64,000 bases of DNA. Origin: Volvox africanus. Taxonomy: Eukaryota > Chlorophyta > Chlorophyceae > Chlamydomonadales > Volvocaceae. This document shows positions 37,157 to 47,323 of the stretch, piece by piece. The translations under genes were made by a program, and so were the position numbers. Each line of letters starts with the position of its first letter. The stretch's first letter is position 1. Under the pieces are notes generated by a model that was not told where the DNA came from, made no database searches, and saw only the letters and a list, made by a program, of their open reading frames with translations. Location of the stretch: NCBI GenBank assembly GCA_030268105.1, contig BSDZ01000114.1, forward strand, positions 434,001-498,000, in the 5' to 3' direction.

Positions 37157-37945
37157 GTCGACGCGATCCTACGAGGCGAAGTGCTTTTGTGATGAACGCA
37201 TTACATTTGAATGAATCTGCATGATATAAATGTATTCGCATACATTTATATATGCATCTGGCATGTTGTCATTATCCATCGCGACATCGCATCATGGCAA
37301 ATCCGCCTAGCATGCATGAATGACCGAATCATTGAAGTGCGCATTATGCTCGTGCTACGAAACGATAAGTAATATTATCTGATATAATATTACTTCATTA
37401 CAGCACACGTTGAGAGCGCCGCACTCGTCGCGATACATGCCCAGCAACCGGATATCGTTATCCGGACCCTTGCATCATGCGAATGCCGGAAAGGCTTATA
37501 TGTTGTTACGCGTAGACATCGCCTATACGCAGTAGGGTTGTCACATCTACGATCGGCCTCCTAATGTGAATCGTACGGCACTGCGATGCTGCGAGTATAA
37601 CAGATGCGAGGACGGCTAAGCTAGACAAGACATCCGATACCGGAGAACACTCGTGTGTTCTAAATTACTATTTCTATACACTATTCTACTTAGCCCGAGC
37701 TAAGCCTGAACTTCGCTAATCACCGCCGCGTGATGATTGCTTGCTTCCGGCGCTGACGGCGATTTCGTCCATTGCATCGTTCTGATCCGTAAAACTGTAA
37801 GTTATATCTCTCTTCGTCTTGAAGTCTTCCGCTGTCTCCGTTTGCTCTCGCTTGCCTTGCTGTACTTGCAAGTGCTCGCGCATCGGTGTCGATAGTCTCC
37901 AGACGTGCAGATACTTATGAGCAAACGCGAACGAGAGGTACAACA
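37122..37945 (+). repeat. LTR5 (5' LTR of the full-length inner element B)
   Basis: 824 bp. By eye only three differences from LTR6 (CTACGATC, AAATCCGCC, GATATAATATT), fitting a recent LTR pair. Confidence 0.95.
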
Positions 37946-37948
37946 ATT

Positions 37949-37963
37949 TGGTATCGAGACAGG
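37949..37963 (+). other. Primer binding site of the full-length element
   Basis: Same 15 bases as in unit 1, three bases after LTR5. Confidence 0.7.
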
Positions 37964-38012
37964 TTCGTTGCCTAACTGTCTCTCTCTACCTAATCGGAAG
38001 TAGGTTCTTTCT

Positions 38013-38446
38013 ATGGCGAGTTCCAGCGACGAACCACGAGGACCGCTAGATACTTTTGCCGAAGACTTAGGCCGCGCCGTTTTGGACGCCGCCGCTTCCG
38101 GTTTGTAATTGTTTAATTGCTTTTCCTTATATTGCTGCACTTGTTGTGTAAGTGTACGCTCTGAGTCGCAGGTAATCTCAGTGCACCGGCATTGCTTGCC
38201 GCGGCGACTGAGACCGACCTTCGTCCGGACCAGTTGGCGACTCTCATCGCCCAAACTACGGAGATCAGGACTCAGCTGGGCAAGTACTTGCTGAGTTTAC
38301 TGAATCTTCTCAAGAGTACTGTCGGTAGGCTCACCGAATTGTTTTGTACTCTTGCCTTTGCGATAGAAGTCGGCTTCTATTACGCAAAACTAGGGTATCG
38401 TTTCGTGCTCCATGTCCGCGGAACACGACGATACGCCGCACACTAG
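38013..38446 (+). CDS. Possible spliced leader ORF, unit 5
   Basis: As unit 2 (RPDQLATL form). Overlaps the gag start by 35 bases in a different frame. Confidence 0.35.
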
Positions 38447-39647
38447 CCTAGCTAGCCAACCCGATTTCGTTGTAGCTGCTAGAGCGACGGATAGAGGTCT
38501 TGAGACTGTTGGCGCGCGAGCCACTCAAGAGCCCCTTTTCCTTCAGACCCCTGCTCACTTAATTGTGCCGCATTCAGCAGTGAACACGAATATGGACAAC
38601 ACTGCTGGACCAAGGGTTCTGCCATTACCTCAAGCTCGAGGGCATGATGACATTCCTGAGGTGATGAGATTGTCGATTCCCGTTCCTAGGCTCAATATTT
38701 CGCTGACCGACAAGACATCAGGGCATAGCATAGCCGATGCAACTCGTGCGTACGTGCGTGACGCTAAAAAGTACCTCCAAGCTGTTCATGGTGGCGATAA
38801 TGACGGTATCAGGTGTCTCTTCGTTGGTAACACCCTCGAGGGCGCAGCGAAGGACTGGTATCGAAATTGGACCAACGCCCGGGGCAGCTATACTTTTGAC
38901 GAGTTAGTCGCCGCTTTGCTCCCACGATTCGCTACTGAGGTTCAAGCACGCGATGTGGAAGCTCGTAACGTTTTGGCAGCGGGTAGCTACCACATGCGTC
39001 GGGATGAAAATGTACCTGCGTACCAGTCACGCTTCGAAGCACTTGTGACTCCCATTGCTGACCTCACCGAATCTGAGCGTGTCTTTTGGTTTAGGCGAGG
39101 CCTAACGAAACTTTTGGCTAAATGGTGCGCCACTGACTTGGTTGGAGCGCAGATCAAGTCGTATGACGCGTTGGTCGCTTTTGCTAAGGGCGCGGAGATA
39201 CAACTCCTTGCCGGCGAGGAAGAAGTCAAGTCTGGCCCTCGTGCAAATGCCGTGCAAGTGCAGGATCCGCTTGGGGAAGCTGTGGCTCTCGACCAGGACC
39301 TCGGCGCGACCCGCCCCACGCCTACTGCCGCGACGCGACGCAGCAACGGGCAACGCAAGGCGCGCGGGGGCGCTAGCTCGGGTGTCCGTGGTACAGTAGG
39401 AGCAGGTCCGAGCTCGGACCCAGCTAGGAACAGGAAGCGTGGTGGTGCGCCGTCGTCGGCAGCCGCACAGCGTTCCGACCCCAACGTGAAGCGTACTCGT
39501 ACGGACGACACATTTATGCCAAAATGGAATTGCAATCGTTCCGAATTCGAGCGTCGAAAATTGGCCAACGTTTGTCTACGGTGTGCGGAGAATCATTCCA
39601 CGAAGGATTGCCCTCTAATGCCGCCGTTTGTACCTCAGCCGAAATAG
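38412..39647 (+). CDS. gag: Gag of the full-length element (unit 5)
   Basis: 411 aa, B-type. Capsid-like region, basic linker and C-terminal zinc knuckle as in the other units. Stop is UAG, then GGG CTT; the downstream frame is the same as that of gag, so pol could be made by readthrough. Confidence 0.95.
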   Translation: MSAEHDDTPHTSLASQPDFVVAARATDRGLETVGARATQEPLFLQTPAHLIVPHSAVNTNMDNTAGPRVLPLPQARGHDDIPEVMRLSIPVPRLNISLTDKTSGHSIADATRAYVRDAKKYLQAVHGGDNDGIRCLFVGNTLEGAAKDWYRNWTNARGSYTFDELVAALLPRFATEVQARDVEARNVLAAGSYHMRRDENVPAYQSRFEALVTPIADLTESERVFWFRRGLTKLLAKWCATDLVGAQIKSYDALVAFAKGAEIQLLAGEEEVKSGPRANAVQVQDPLGEAVALDQDLGATRPTPTAATRRSNGQRKARGGASSGVRGTVGAGPSSDPARNRKRGGAPSSAAAQRSDPNVKRTRTDDTFMPKWNCNRSEFERRKLANVCLRCAENHSTKDCPLMPPFVPQPK

Positions 39648-42600
39648 GGGCTTGCCCGGGTTCCTGTGGAGGGGGCACCACCCGGGATTTCTGAAGTAAC
39701 GCGTGGTCGGTGGTCATCCTTACGGCCAGCCGTTAAGGCATTGTTGCCTTGTGTACTTGGACACATCGAGCGAGTCATTGCACGACGCATCACGCTTGAC
39801 GGACGCACGGGACTTCTCTGCTTCGACCCGTTGTGTAATTTGTTTACACCTCGCCGTCCCCTGTCGTCTATCGATCTGTCTAACCACGTGGTTTTGTTCA
39901 TCCCCTCGTCTCTGCGTGAGATGTCGGAACAGTTGGCCATATACAGGAGATGTAGGCGTCAATATCCAGGCACTGCCGCATGTGTATTACTCCCTGCTTT
40001 CTGTCGGCGCAAGGCAGAGGCATCGTTAAGGGGTATGCGGCATGTCCACCGGTTCGAGCCGGGCACCGTTTTGTTTAATGGTGTGGATTGGTAGGGTACG
40101 CTGGCTCCGTGGCCATGCCTATCCTACTCGGTTGACGTTTGGTATGAAGCTCCTGATGGGGGTGCCGTTGGTTACGGACCCGCCTTAAGTGCACTGACGT
40201 TGTCTGCTGGGCAGTCGCTCGTAGATAACCGTGTCCCTGTGGTTCAGATCGGTTTGAATGGCCGTACTCTGAAGGCACTTGTTGACACCGGTGCCAGCGA
40301 CGACTTCATCTCTGTCGCAGAGGTGAACGCGCTGGGGTTGTCCCCAGAGTCGTCTGATTGTCCACAGGTTACCCTTGCTGACGGGGGTAAGCATCCCATC
40401 GTGGGCAGGATTACCCTTAGCCTATCGTTAGGCCCTTTGCGTGTTGTGACCCGGCCGTACGTGCTGCAGGGCTTAGCAGAGACTGCACCGTACATAATGG
40501 GGTCGTCGACATTACGGCAGTACCGCGCGCGCATCGACATGGAGACCGCAACCCTGCATATGTGCAAGGGTACTCTGTCGATTAAGGTACCTTTCCTGTC
40601 GTTCGAACATGTCACACCAAAGGAGGGCGAAACTGAGGCGGTGCCTATGGTTAATTTCGCTGTGACCGCAATGGCCGCGCGAATTGAACCAGAGCTAGTC
40701 GGGCGTAAGGAGGCCGTCCGTTTGTTACGGAAGGGTGCCCACGGACTGCTTTTAAGGCCGCGGGTGAGCTGTTGTGTCACCACCGCGCAGATTTCTGCGG
40801 ATCCTGAGGTTGAGGCCCTACTGTCGCAGTATGAGGACGTCTTTAAAGATATCCCTGGCCTACCACCTATGCGTCCTGTTGATCACACAATCCCTCTCAT
40901 GCCTGGAGCGCAGCCTACGGCCCGGCCAATGTACAGGTTGAGTCCATTGGAGCTGGACGAGGTGAAGCGCCAGGTGACGGATTTGCTCGCGAAGGGTATG
41001 ATACGCCCCAGCACATCCCCGTATTCTGCACCGATTTTGTTTGTCGGTAAGAAGGATGGGACCTTGCGCATGTGCATTGATTACCGGGGGTTAAATGCGA
41101 ATACGGTGAAAAATCGCTACCCTTTGCCACGCGTTGACGACCTGTTGGATAAGCTGAAGGGCTCGGCTTATTTTTCCTCAATTGACTTACAACAGGGCTA
41201 CAATCAGATTCGCATCGCTGCCTCTGATATCCCGAAAACCGCTTTTCGGACGCCCTTCGGTCACTTTGAGTATACGGTCCTATCATTTGGTTTGACTAAT
41301 GCCCCTGCGACGTTTCAGGCGGTTATGGACCGAATGTTTAGGCCGTTTATCGACAGGTTCGTTGTTTGCTACCTGGATGACATCTTAGTATATTCTAAGA
41401 CGCGCGAGGAGCACTTGGAGCATTTGCGGCTCGTGCTCGACGTTATGAGGCGGGAGCAATTGTTTGCTAAACGCGCCAAATGCTTTTGGGCGCAGCCTCA
41501 GGTGGAATATTTGGGTCACATTGTGTCGGCCACCGGTGTGAAGATGGACCCGCGGAAGGTCGCCGTGGTTCGCGATTGGCCCGCGCCTCAGAACCTCACG
41601 GAGCTGCGTAAGTTCCTTGGCTTGACCAATTATTTCCGAAAGTTCATTGAAAAATATTCCATCATTGCGGCCCCGCTTACTAACTTAACTCGCAAAGGCG
41701 TTTTCGTTTCGCTCGAGTCGTGGACGTCGCAGTGCCAGCGGGCATTCGAAGAGCTCAAACGAATCGTTACTGAAGATGTCACCCTTGCATTCCCTGATTA
41801 CTCGTTGCCATTTCGTGTTGAGGTAGTGTCTGATGCCTCAATATTTGGAAGCGGCGCTGTATTGTTACAGGAAGGGCGACCGATCGCCTTCACGAGTAAG
41901 AAGTTTTCTGGTGCGGAGATTCGCTACACCACCGGGGAACAGGAGCTTCTGGCCGTGCTGCATGCTTTAAAGGAATGGCGCTGTTACCTCGAGGGACACC
42001 CGTTTACTTTAAAGACTGACCATAAGCCCCTAACGTTTTTGCAAAGCGTTCCGACGTTGAACCGCCGTCAAGCTAGGTGGATGGAATATCTAGCTAGGTT
42101 CAACTGCACCTGGGAGTATATTTCTGGTAAATTGAATATTGCCGATGCTCTCAGTCGACATCCGTCGCTACACGCTGCAATTTTGGCAGCGCCCGTCGTG
42201 CGGCCGCGTAGCGAGGAGGTTCCGATCGCGACGGACCTCGCGGAGCGGTTGAAGGTTGCCTACAACGCAGACGCCTGGTTCGTGGACCCGGCTAATGTAG
42301 AAAACCTTCGCAAGCAGAATGGCCTTTGGCTACGGACGGAGGGTGCAGCTACGCAAATCGTCGTTCCGAACGACGACGCGCTACGCTACGACATCCTTGC
42401 GCGGTTCCACGAGGACCCGTTAGCAGGACACCCTGGTAGCAAGCGATTGATCGACTTGGTGCAACGTTCCTTTTGGTGGCCTCGTTTGGCTAAGGATGCG
42501 GCGAACTTCGTACAGACATGCAGTCTGTGCCAGCGCAATAAGGCTTTGTCCGGTAAGGGCCATGGGTTGTTGCAACCGTTGCCTGTCCCGGATGCGCCTT

Positions 42601-43709
42601 GGGAAAGTGTTTCCATGGACTTCGTAGTCGCGCTGCCCAAAACTGAGGGGGGATACGATGCGGTGTTCGTAATGGTCGATCGTCTGACTAAGATGGTTCA
42701 CCTAGCACCATGCACATCATCCTGCACGGCTGAGCAAACCGCACGTTTGTTTTTCGACAATGTGGTTCGGTTACACGGGGTTCCCAAAAATGTGATCTCG
42801 GACCGCGGTGGACAGTTCACGTCTAAGTTTTGGGAAGCGCTCTGCAAACTAGTTGGCATGCGCGTCAACCTGAGCACGGCGTATCACCCGCAGACTGATG
42901 GTCAAACCGAACGCACAAACCGCACGTTGGGTGATATGTTGCGCAATTATGCTGGTCGCACACCACTTGTTTGGGATACATATTTGACTGCGGCAGAATT
43001 CGCGCTTAACAATGCTGTTAACCGCTCTACAGGCAAAAGTCCGTTCTTTCTTAACTACGGGTTTCATCCCGCGCTACCCGTGTGGCGTGAGTTGGAAGTG
43101 AACGTGCCTGCTGCTAAACTTTTTGCCAAGTCGTTTATGTCCCGAATCACAGACGCGAAGTCGTGTTTGGACGCGGCGCAACAACGAACGACAGAATACT
43201 ACAACAAATCCAAGCAGGATGTGACGTTTTCGGAAGGGCAACTCGTGTTGCTAAGCACCAAGAACTTGCGTTCCTTGGCCGACGGATCCCGAAAACTCTT
43301 ACCCCGCTGGATTGGTCCGTATCCTGTCGTGCGCATGGTTGGGAATGTGGCTGTGGAGCTTGCATTGCCCACTGATATGACCATTCACCCCACGTTTCAC
43401 GTATCGCTTGTTCGTCCGTATCGTGGTACGGAACCCGTCCCTCAGCCTGCAAATGCCCCCACAGCGATCGAACCAGTTCCCGAGACCTGGATCGCTGGTA
43501 AACAGAAGTTTTACGATGTGGAGCGGGTGTTAGATTATCGCGCGCGTCGTGTGGGCCGACACCGACGTAAGCGAACAGTACACGAGTACTTGGTTAAGTG
43601 GACAGGGTATACCGACGAGCACAACTCATGGGAACCGGCACGCAACTTCTCACAGGGCATGAAACCCCTGCTCGAAGAAGCCCGCAAACGTGCCACGCAA
43701 GCCCAATGA
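39648..43709 (+). CDS. pol: Full-length pol of a Ty3/gypsy chromovirus, one internal UAG (unit 5)
   Basis: In frame with gag. A 148-codon stretch without a recognised domain runs to a UAG at 40092-40094; the same frame continues to 43709. Counting from 40200, domains are: aspartic protease VDTGA at 28-32; RT with MCIDYRGLN near 290 and YLDD at 391-394; RNase H with SDAS near 542 and TDHKPLTF near 606; integrase zinc finger His/Cys from about 736 to 777; catalytic D near 807, D near 868 (SDRGGQF) and E near 904 (GQTER); GPY/F-like WIGPYPV near 1038; chromodomain from YDVERVLDY near 1105 to NFSQGMKPL near 1155. The C-terminal chromodomain places it among the chromoviruses. It is the only copy in the array with all domains. 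Whether the internal UAG is read through or is a lesion is open. Confidence 0.9.
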
Positions 43710-43753
43710 CCCCTACAGTCGATGCTGTATGATGCAGCGAGGACGCTGCATAC

Positions 43754-43767
43754 GGGGGGGGGATAAT
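43754..43767 (+). other. Polypurine tract of the full-length element
   Basis: G-run followed by ATAAT directly before LTR6. Equivalent tracts precede LTR7 and LTR8 but are missing before LTR2-LTR5. Confidence 0.8.
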
Positions 43768-44591
43768 TGTTGTGCTACGGTTCATTTCCCGCCGACGCGT
43801 AGGTCGACGCGATCCTACGAGGCGAAGTGCTTTTGTGATGAACGCATTACATTTGAATGAATCTGCATGATATAAATGTATTCGCATACATTTATATATG
43901 CATCTGGCATGTTGTCATTATCCATCGCGACATCGCATCATGGCAAATCCACCTAGCATGCATGAATGACCGAATCATTGAAGTGCGCATTATGCTCGTG
44001 CTACGAAACGATAAGTAATATTATCTGATACAATATTACTTCATTACAGCACACGTTGAGAGCGCCGCACTCGTCGCGATACATGCCCAGCAACCGGATA
44101 TCGTTATCCGGACCCTTGCATCATGCGAATGCCGGAAAGGCTTATATGTTGTTACGCGTAGACATCGCCTATACGCAGTAGGGTTGTCACATCTAGGATC
44201 GGCCTCCTAATGTGAATCGTACGGCACTGCGATGCTGCGAGTATAACAGATGCGAGGACGGCTAAGCTAGACAAGACATCCGATACCGGAGAACACTCGT
44301 GTGTTCTAAATTACTATTTCTATACACTATTCTACTTAGCCCGAGCTAAGCCTGAACTTCGCTAATCACCGCCGCGTGATGATTGCTTGCTTCCGGCGCT
44401 GACGGCGATTTCGTCCATTGCATCGTTCTGATCCGTAAAACTGTAAGTTATATCTCTCTTCGTCTTGAAGTCTTCCGCTGTCTCCGTTTGCTCTCGCTTG
44501 CCTTGCTGTACTTGCAAGTGCTCGCGCATCGGTGTCGATAGTCTCCAGACGTGCAGATACTTATGAGCAAACGCGAACGAGAGGTACAACA
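43768..44591 (+). repeat. LTR6 (3' LTR of inner element B)
   Basis: 824 bp. Shares AAATCCACC and GATACAATATT only with LTR7; the second change breaks one pair in the AAGTAATATTAT hairpin. Confidence 0.95.
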
Positions 44592-45072
44592 TTCGGAAGG
44601 GCAACTCGTGTTGCTAAGCACCAAGAACTTGCGTTCCTTGGCCGACGGATCCCGAAAACTTTTACCCCGCTGGATTGGTCCATATCCTGTCATGCGCATG
44701 GTCGGGAATGTGGCTGTGGAGCTTGCATTGCCCGCTGATATGACCATTCACCCCACGTTCCACGTATCGCTTGTTCGTCCGTATCGTGGTACAGAACCCG
44801 TCCCTGAGCCTGCTAACGCCCCCGCAGTGATCGAACCAGTTCCCGAGACCTGGATCGCTGGTAAACAGAAATTTTATGATGTGGAGCGGGTGTTAGATTA
44901 TCGCGCGCGTCGTGTGGGCCGACACCGGCGTAAGCGAACAGTACACGAGTACTTGGTTAAGTGGACAGGGTATACCGACGAGCACAACTCATGGGAACCG
45001 GCACGCAACTTCTCACAGGGCATGAAACCCCTGCTCGAAGAAGCCCGCAAACGTGCCACGCAAGCCCAATGA
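44563..45072 (+). CDS. LTR-initiated chromodomain ORF, right-half unit Y1
   Basis: 169 aa from an ATG inside LTR6 (MSKREREVQ), then the duplicated TTCGG junction, then in frame the integrase tail (WIGPYPVMRM), the HPTFHVSL segment and the chromodomain through to the normal pol stop. The protein would have no protease, RT or integrase core. The body matches Y2 (CCATATCC, CATGCGC), but the 3' end (GGGCATG, CCCCTACAG) matches unit 5, so Y1 looks like an A-to-B recombinant. Expression from the LTR is possible but unproven. Confidence 0.6.
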   Translation: MSKREREVQHSEGQLVLLSTKNLRSLADGSRKLLPRWIGPYPVMRMVGNVAVELALPADMTIHPTFHVSLVRPYRGTEPVPEPANAPAVIEPVPETWIAGKQKFYDVERVLDYRARRVGRHRRKRTVHEYLVKWTGYTDEHNSWEPARNFSQGMKPLLEEARKRATQAQ

Positions 45073-45130
45073 CCCCTACAGTCGATGCTGTATGATGCAG
45101 CGAGGACGCTGCATACGGGGGGGGGATAAT
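44592..45130 (+). mobile_element. Right half Y1 (TTCGG, integrase tail, chromodomain, polypurine tract)
   Basis: Begins TTCGGAAGGG exactly at the end of LTR6 and runs to LTR7. It is the part of the element that the left-half units lack. Confidence 0.9.
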
Positions 45131-45954
45131 TGTTGTGCTACGGTTCATTTCCCGCCGACGCGTAGGTCGACGCGATCCTACGAGGCGAAGTGCTTTTGTG
45201 ATGAACGCATTACATTTGAATGAATCTGCATGATATAAATGTATTCGCATACATTTATATATGCATCTGGCATGTTGTCATTATCCATCGCGACATCGCA
45301 TCATGGCAAATCCACCTAGCATGCATGAATGACCGAATCATTGAAGTGCGCATTATGCTCGTGCTACGAAACGATAAGTAATATTATCTGATACAATATT
45401 ACTTCATTACAGCACACGTTGAGAGCGCCGCACTCGTCGCGATACATGCCCAGCAACCGGATATCGTTATCCGGACCCTTGCATCATGCGAATGCCGGAA
45501 AGGCTTATATGTTGTTACGCGTAGACATCGCCTATACGCAGTAGGGTTGTCACATCTAGGATCGGCCTCCTAATGTGAATCGTACGGCACTGCGATGCTG
45601 CGAGTATAACAGATGCGAGGACGGCTAAGCTAGACAAGACATCCGATACCGGAGAACACTCGTGTGTTCTAAATTACTATTTCTATACACTATTCTACTT
45701 AGCCCGAGCTAAGCCTGAACTTCGCTAATCACCGCCGCGTGATGATTGCTTGCTTCCGGCGCTGACGGCGATTTCGTCCATTGCATCGTTCTGATCCGTA
45801 AAACTGTAAGTTATATCTCTCTTCGTCTTGAAGTCTTCCGCTGTCTCCGTTTGCTCTCGCTTGCCTTGCTGTACTTGCAAGTGCTCGCGCATCGGTGTCG
45901 ATAGTCTCCAGACGTGCAGATACTTATGAGCAAACGCGAACGAGAGGTACAACA
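45131..45954 (+). repeat. LTR7 (inner, LTR6-like)
   Basis: 824 bp, same private variants as LTR6, as expected if LTR6 and LTR7 are duplicates of one LTR. Confidence 0.95.
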
Positions 45955-46435
45955 TTCGGAAGGGCAACTCGTGTTGCTAAGCACCAAGAACTTGCGTTCC
46001 TTGGCCGACGGATCCCGAAAACTTTTACCCCGCTGGATTGGTCCATATCCTGTCATGCGCATGGTCGGGAATGTGGCTGTGGAGCTTGCATTGCCCGCTG
46101 ATATGACCATTCACCCCACGTTCCACGTATCGCTTGTTCGTCCGTATCGTGGTACAGAACCCGTCCCTGAGCCTGCTAACGCCCCCGCAGTGATCGAACC
46201 AGTTCCCGAGACCTGGATCGCTGGTAAACAGAAATTTTATGATGTGGAGCGGGTGTTAGATTATCGCGCGCGTCGTGTGGGCCGACACCGGCGTAAGCGA
46301 ACAGTACACGAGTACTTGGTTAAGTGGACAGGGTATACCGACGAGCACAACTCATGGGAACCGGCACGCAACTTCTCACAGGACATGAAACCCCTGCTCG
46401 AAGAAGCCCGCAAACGTGCCACGCAAGCCCAATGA
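45926..46435 (+). CDS. LTR-initiated chromodomain ORF, right-half unit Y2
   Basis: Same architecture as Y1, with Asp for Gly in FSQDMKPLL. This piece carries the true 3' end of the outer element A (CCCCTGCAG; G-run interrupted by A in the polypurine tract). Confidence 0.6.
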   Translation: MSKREREVQHSEGQLVLLSTKNLRSLADGSRKLLPRWIGPYPVMRMVGNVAVELALPADMTIHPTFHVSLVRPYRGTEPVPEPANAPAVIEPVPETWIAGKQKFYDVERVLDYRARRVGRHRRKRTVHEYLVKWTGYTDEHNSWEPARNFSQDMKPLLEEARKRATQAQ

Positions 46436-46494
46436 CCCCTGCAGTCGATGCTGTATGATGCAGCGAGGACGCTGCATACGGGAGGGGGGATAAT
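45955..46494 (+). mobile_element. Right half Y2 of the outer element A
   Basis: Starts at TTCGG after LTR7 and ends with a polypurine tract and ATAAT before LTR8. Confidence 0.9.
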
Positions 46495-47318
46495 TGTTGT
46501 GCTACGGTTCATTTCCCGCCGACGCGTAGGTCGACGCGATCCTACGAGGCGAAGTGCTTTTGTGATGAACGCATTACATATGAATGAATCTGCGTGATAT
46601 AAATGTATTCGCATACATTTATATATGCATCTGGCATGTTGTCATTATCCATCGCGACATCGCATCATGGCAAATCCGCCTAGCATGCATGAATGACCGA
46701 ATCATTGAAGTGCGCATTATGCTCGTGCTACGAAACGATAAGTAATATTATCTGATATAATATTACTTCATTGCAGCACACGTTGAGAGCGCCGCACTCG
46801 TCGTGATACATGCCCTGCAACCGGATATCGTTATCCGGACCCTTGCATCATGCGAATGCCGGAAAGGCTTATACGTTGTTATGCGTAGACATCGCCTATA
46901 TGCAGTAGGGTTGTCACATCTAGGATCGGCCTCCTGATGTGAATCGTACGACATTGCGATGCTGCGAGTATAACAGATGCGAGGATGGCTAAGCCAGATA
47001 AGACATTCGATACCGGAGAACACTTGTGTGTTCTACATTACTATTGCTATACGATATTCTACTTAGCCCGAGCTAAGCCTGAACTTCGCTAATCACCGCC
47101 GCGTGATGATTGCTTGCTTCCGGCGCTGACGGCGATTTCGTCCATTGCATCATTCCGATCTGTAAGACCGTAAGTTATATCTCTCTTCGTCTTGAAGTCT
47201 TCCGCTGTCTCTGTTTGCTCTCGCTTGCCTTGCTGTCCTTGCAAGTGCTCGCGCATCGGTGTCGATAGTCTCCAGACGTGCAGATATTTATGAGCAAACG
47301 CGAACGAGAGGTACAACA
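46495..47318 (+). repeat. LTR8 (A-type, 3' LTR of the outer element)
   Basis: 824 bp, paired with LTR1 by shared variants; followed by GCTTC. Confidence 0.95.
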
Positions 47319-47323
47319 GCTTC
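47319..47323. repeat. Target site duplication GCTTC, right copy
   Basis: Matches 12645-12649. Confidence 0.9.

Larger units (their letters stand above)
12650..47318 (+). mobile_element. 34.7 kb nested and tandem Ty3/gypsy chromovirus array
   Basis: The order is LTR1-X1-LTR2-X2-LTR3-X3-LTR4-X4-LTR5-XY5-LTR6-Y1-LTR7-Y2-LTR8. X is primer site, gag and pol up to a TTCGG near the end of the integrase. Y is the rest: integrase tail, chromodomain and polypurine tract. Left halves end TTCGG then TGTTG (LTR start); right halves begin ACAACA (LTR end) then TTCGG. Those are the two ends of one insertion of the same family into pol, with a 5-bp duplication. LTR1 and LTR8 share many private bases and are the outer element's pair; the inner LTRs share a different set. 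The extra X and Y units are best explained by unequal recombination. One GCTTC duplication flanks the whole block. Confidence 0.9.

Noticed and set aside
12650..47318. Regular spacing of identical repeats as a CRISPR-like or satellite array
   Set aside because: Repeats are 824-bp LTRs with TG...CA ends, spaced by gag-pol regions and flanked by a target duplication.
12650..47318. Simple head-to-tail tandem from LTR-LTR recombination alone
   Set aside because: LTR-LTR crossing-over would not explain four units cut at TTCGG and two units starting at TTCGG.
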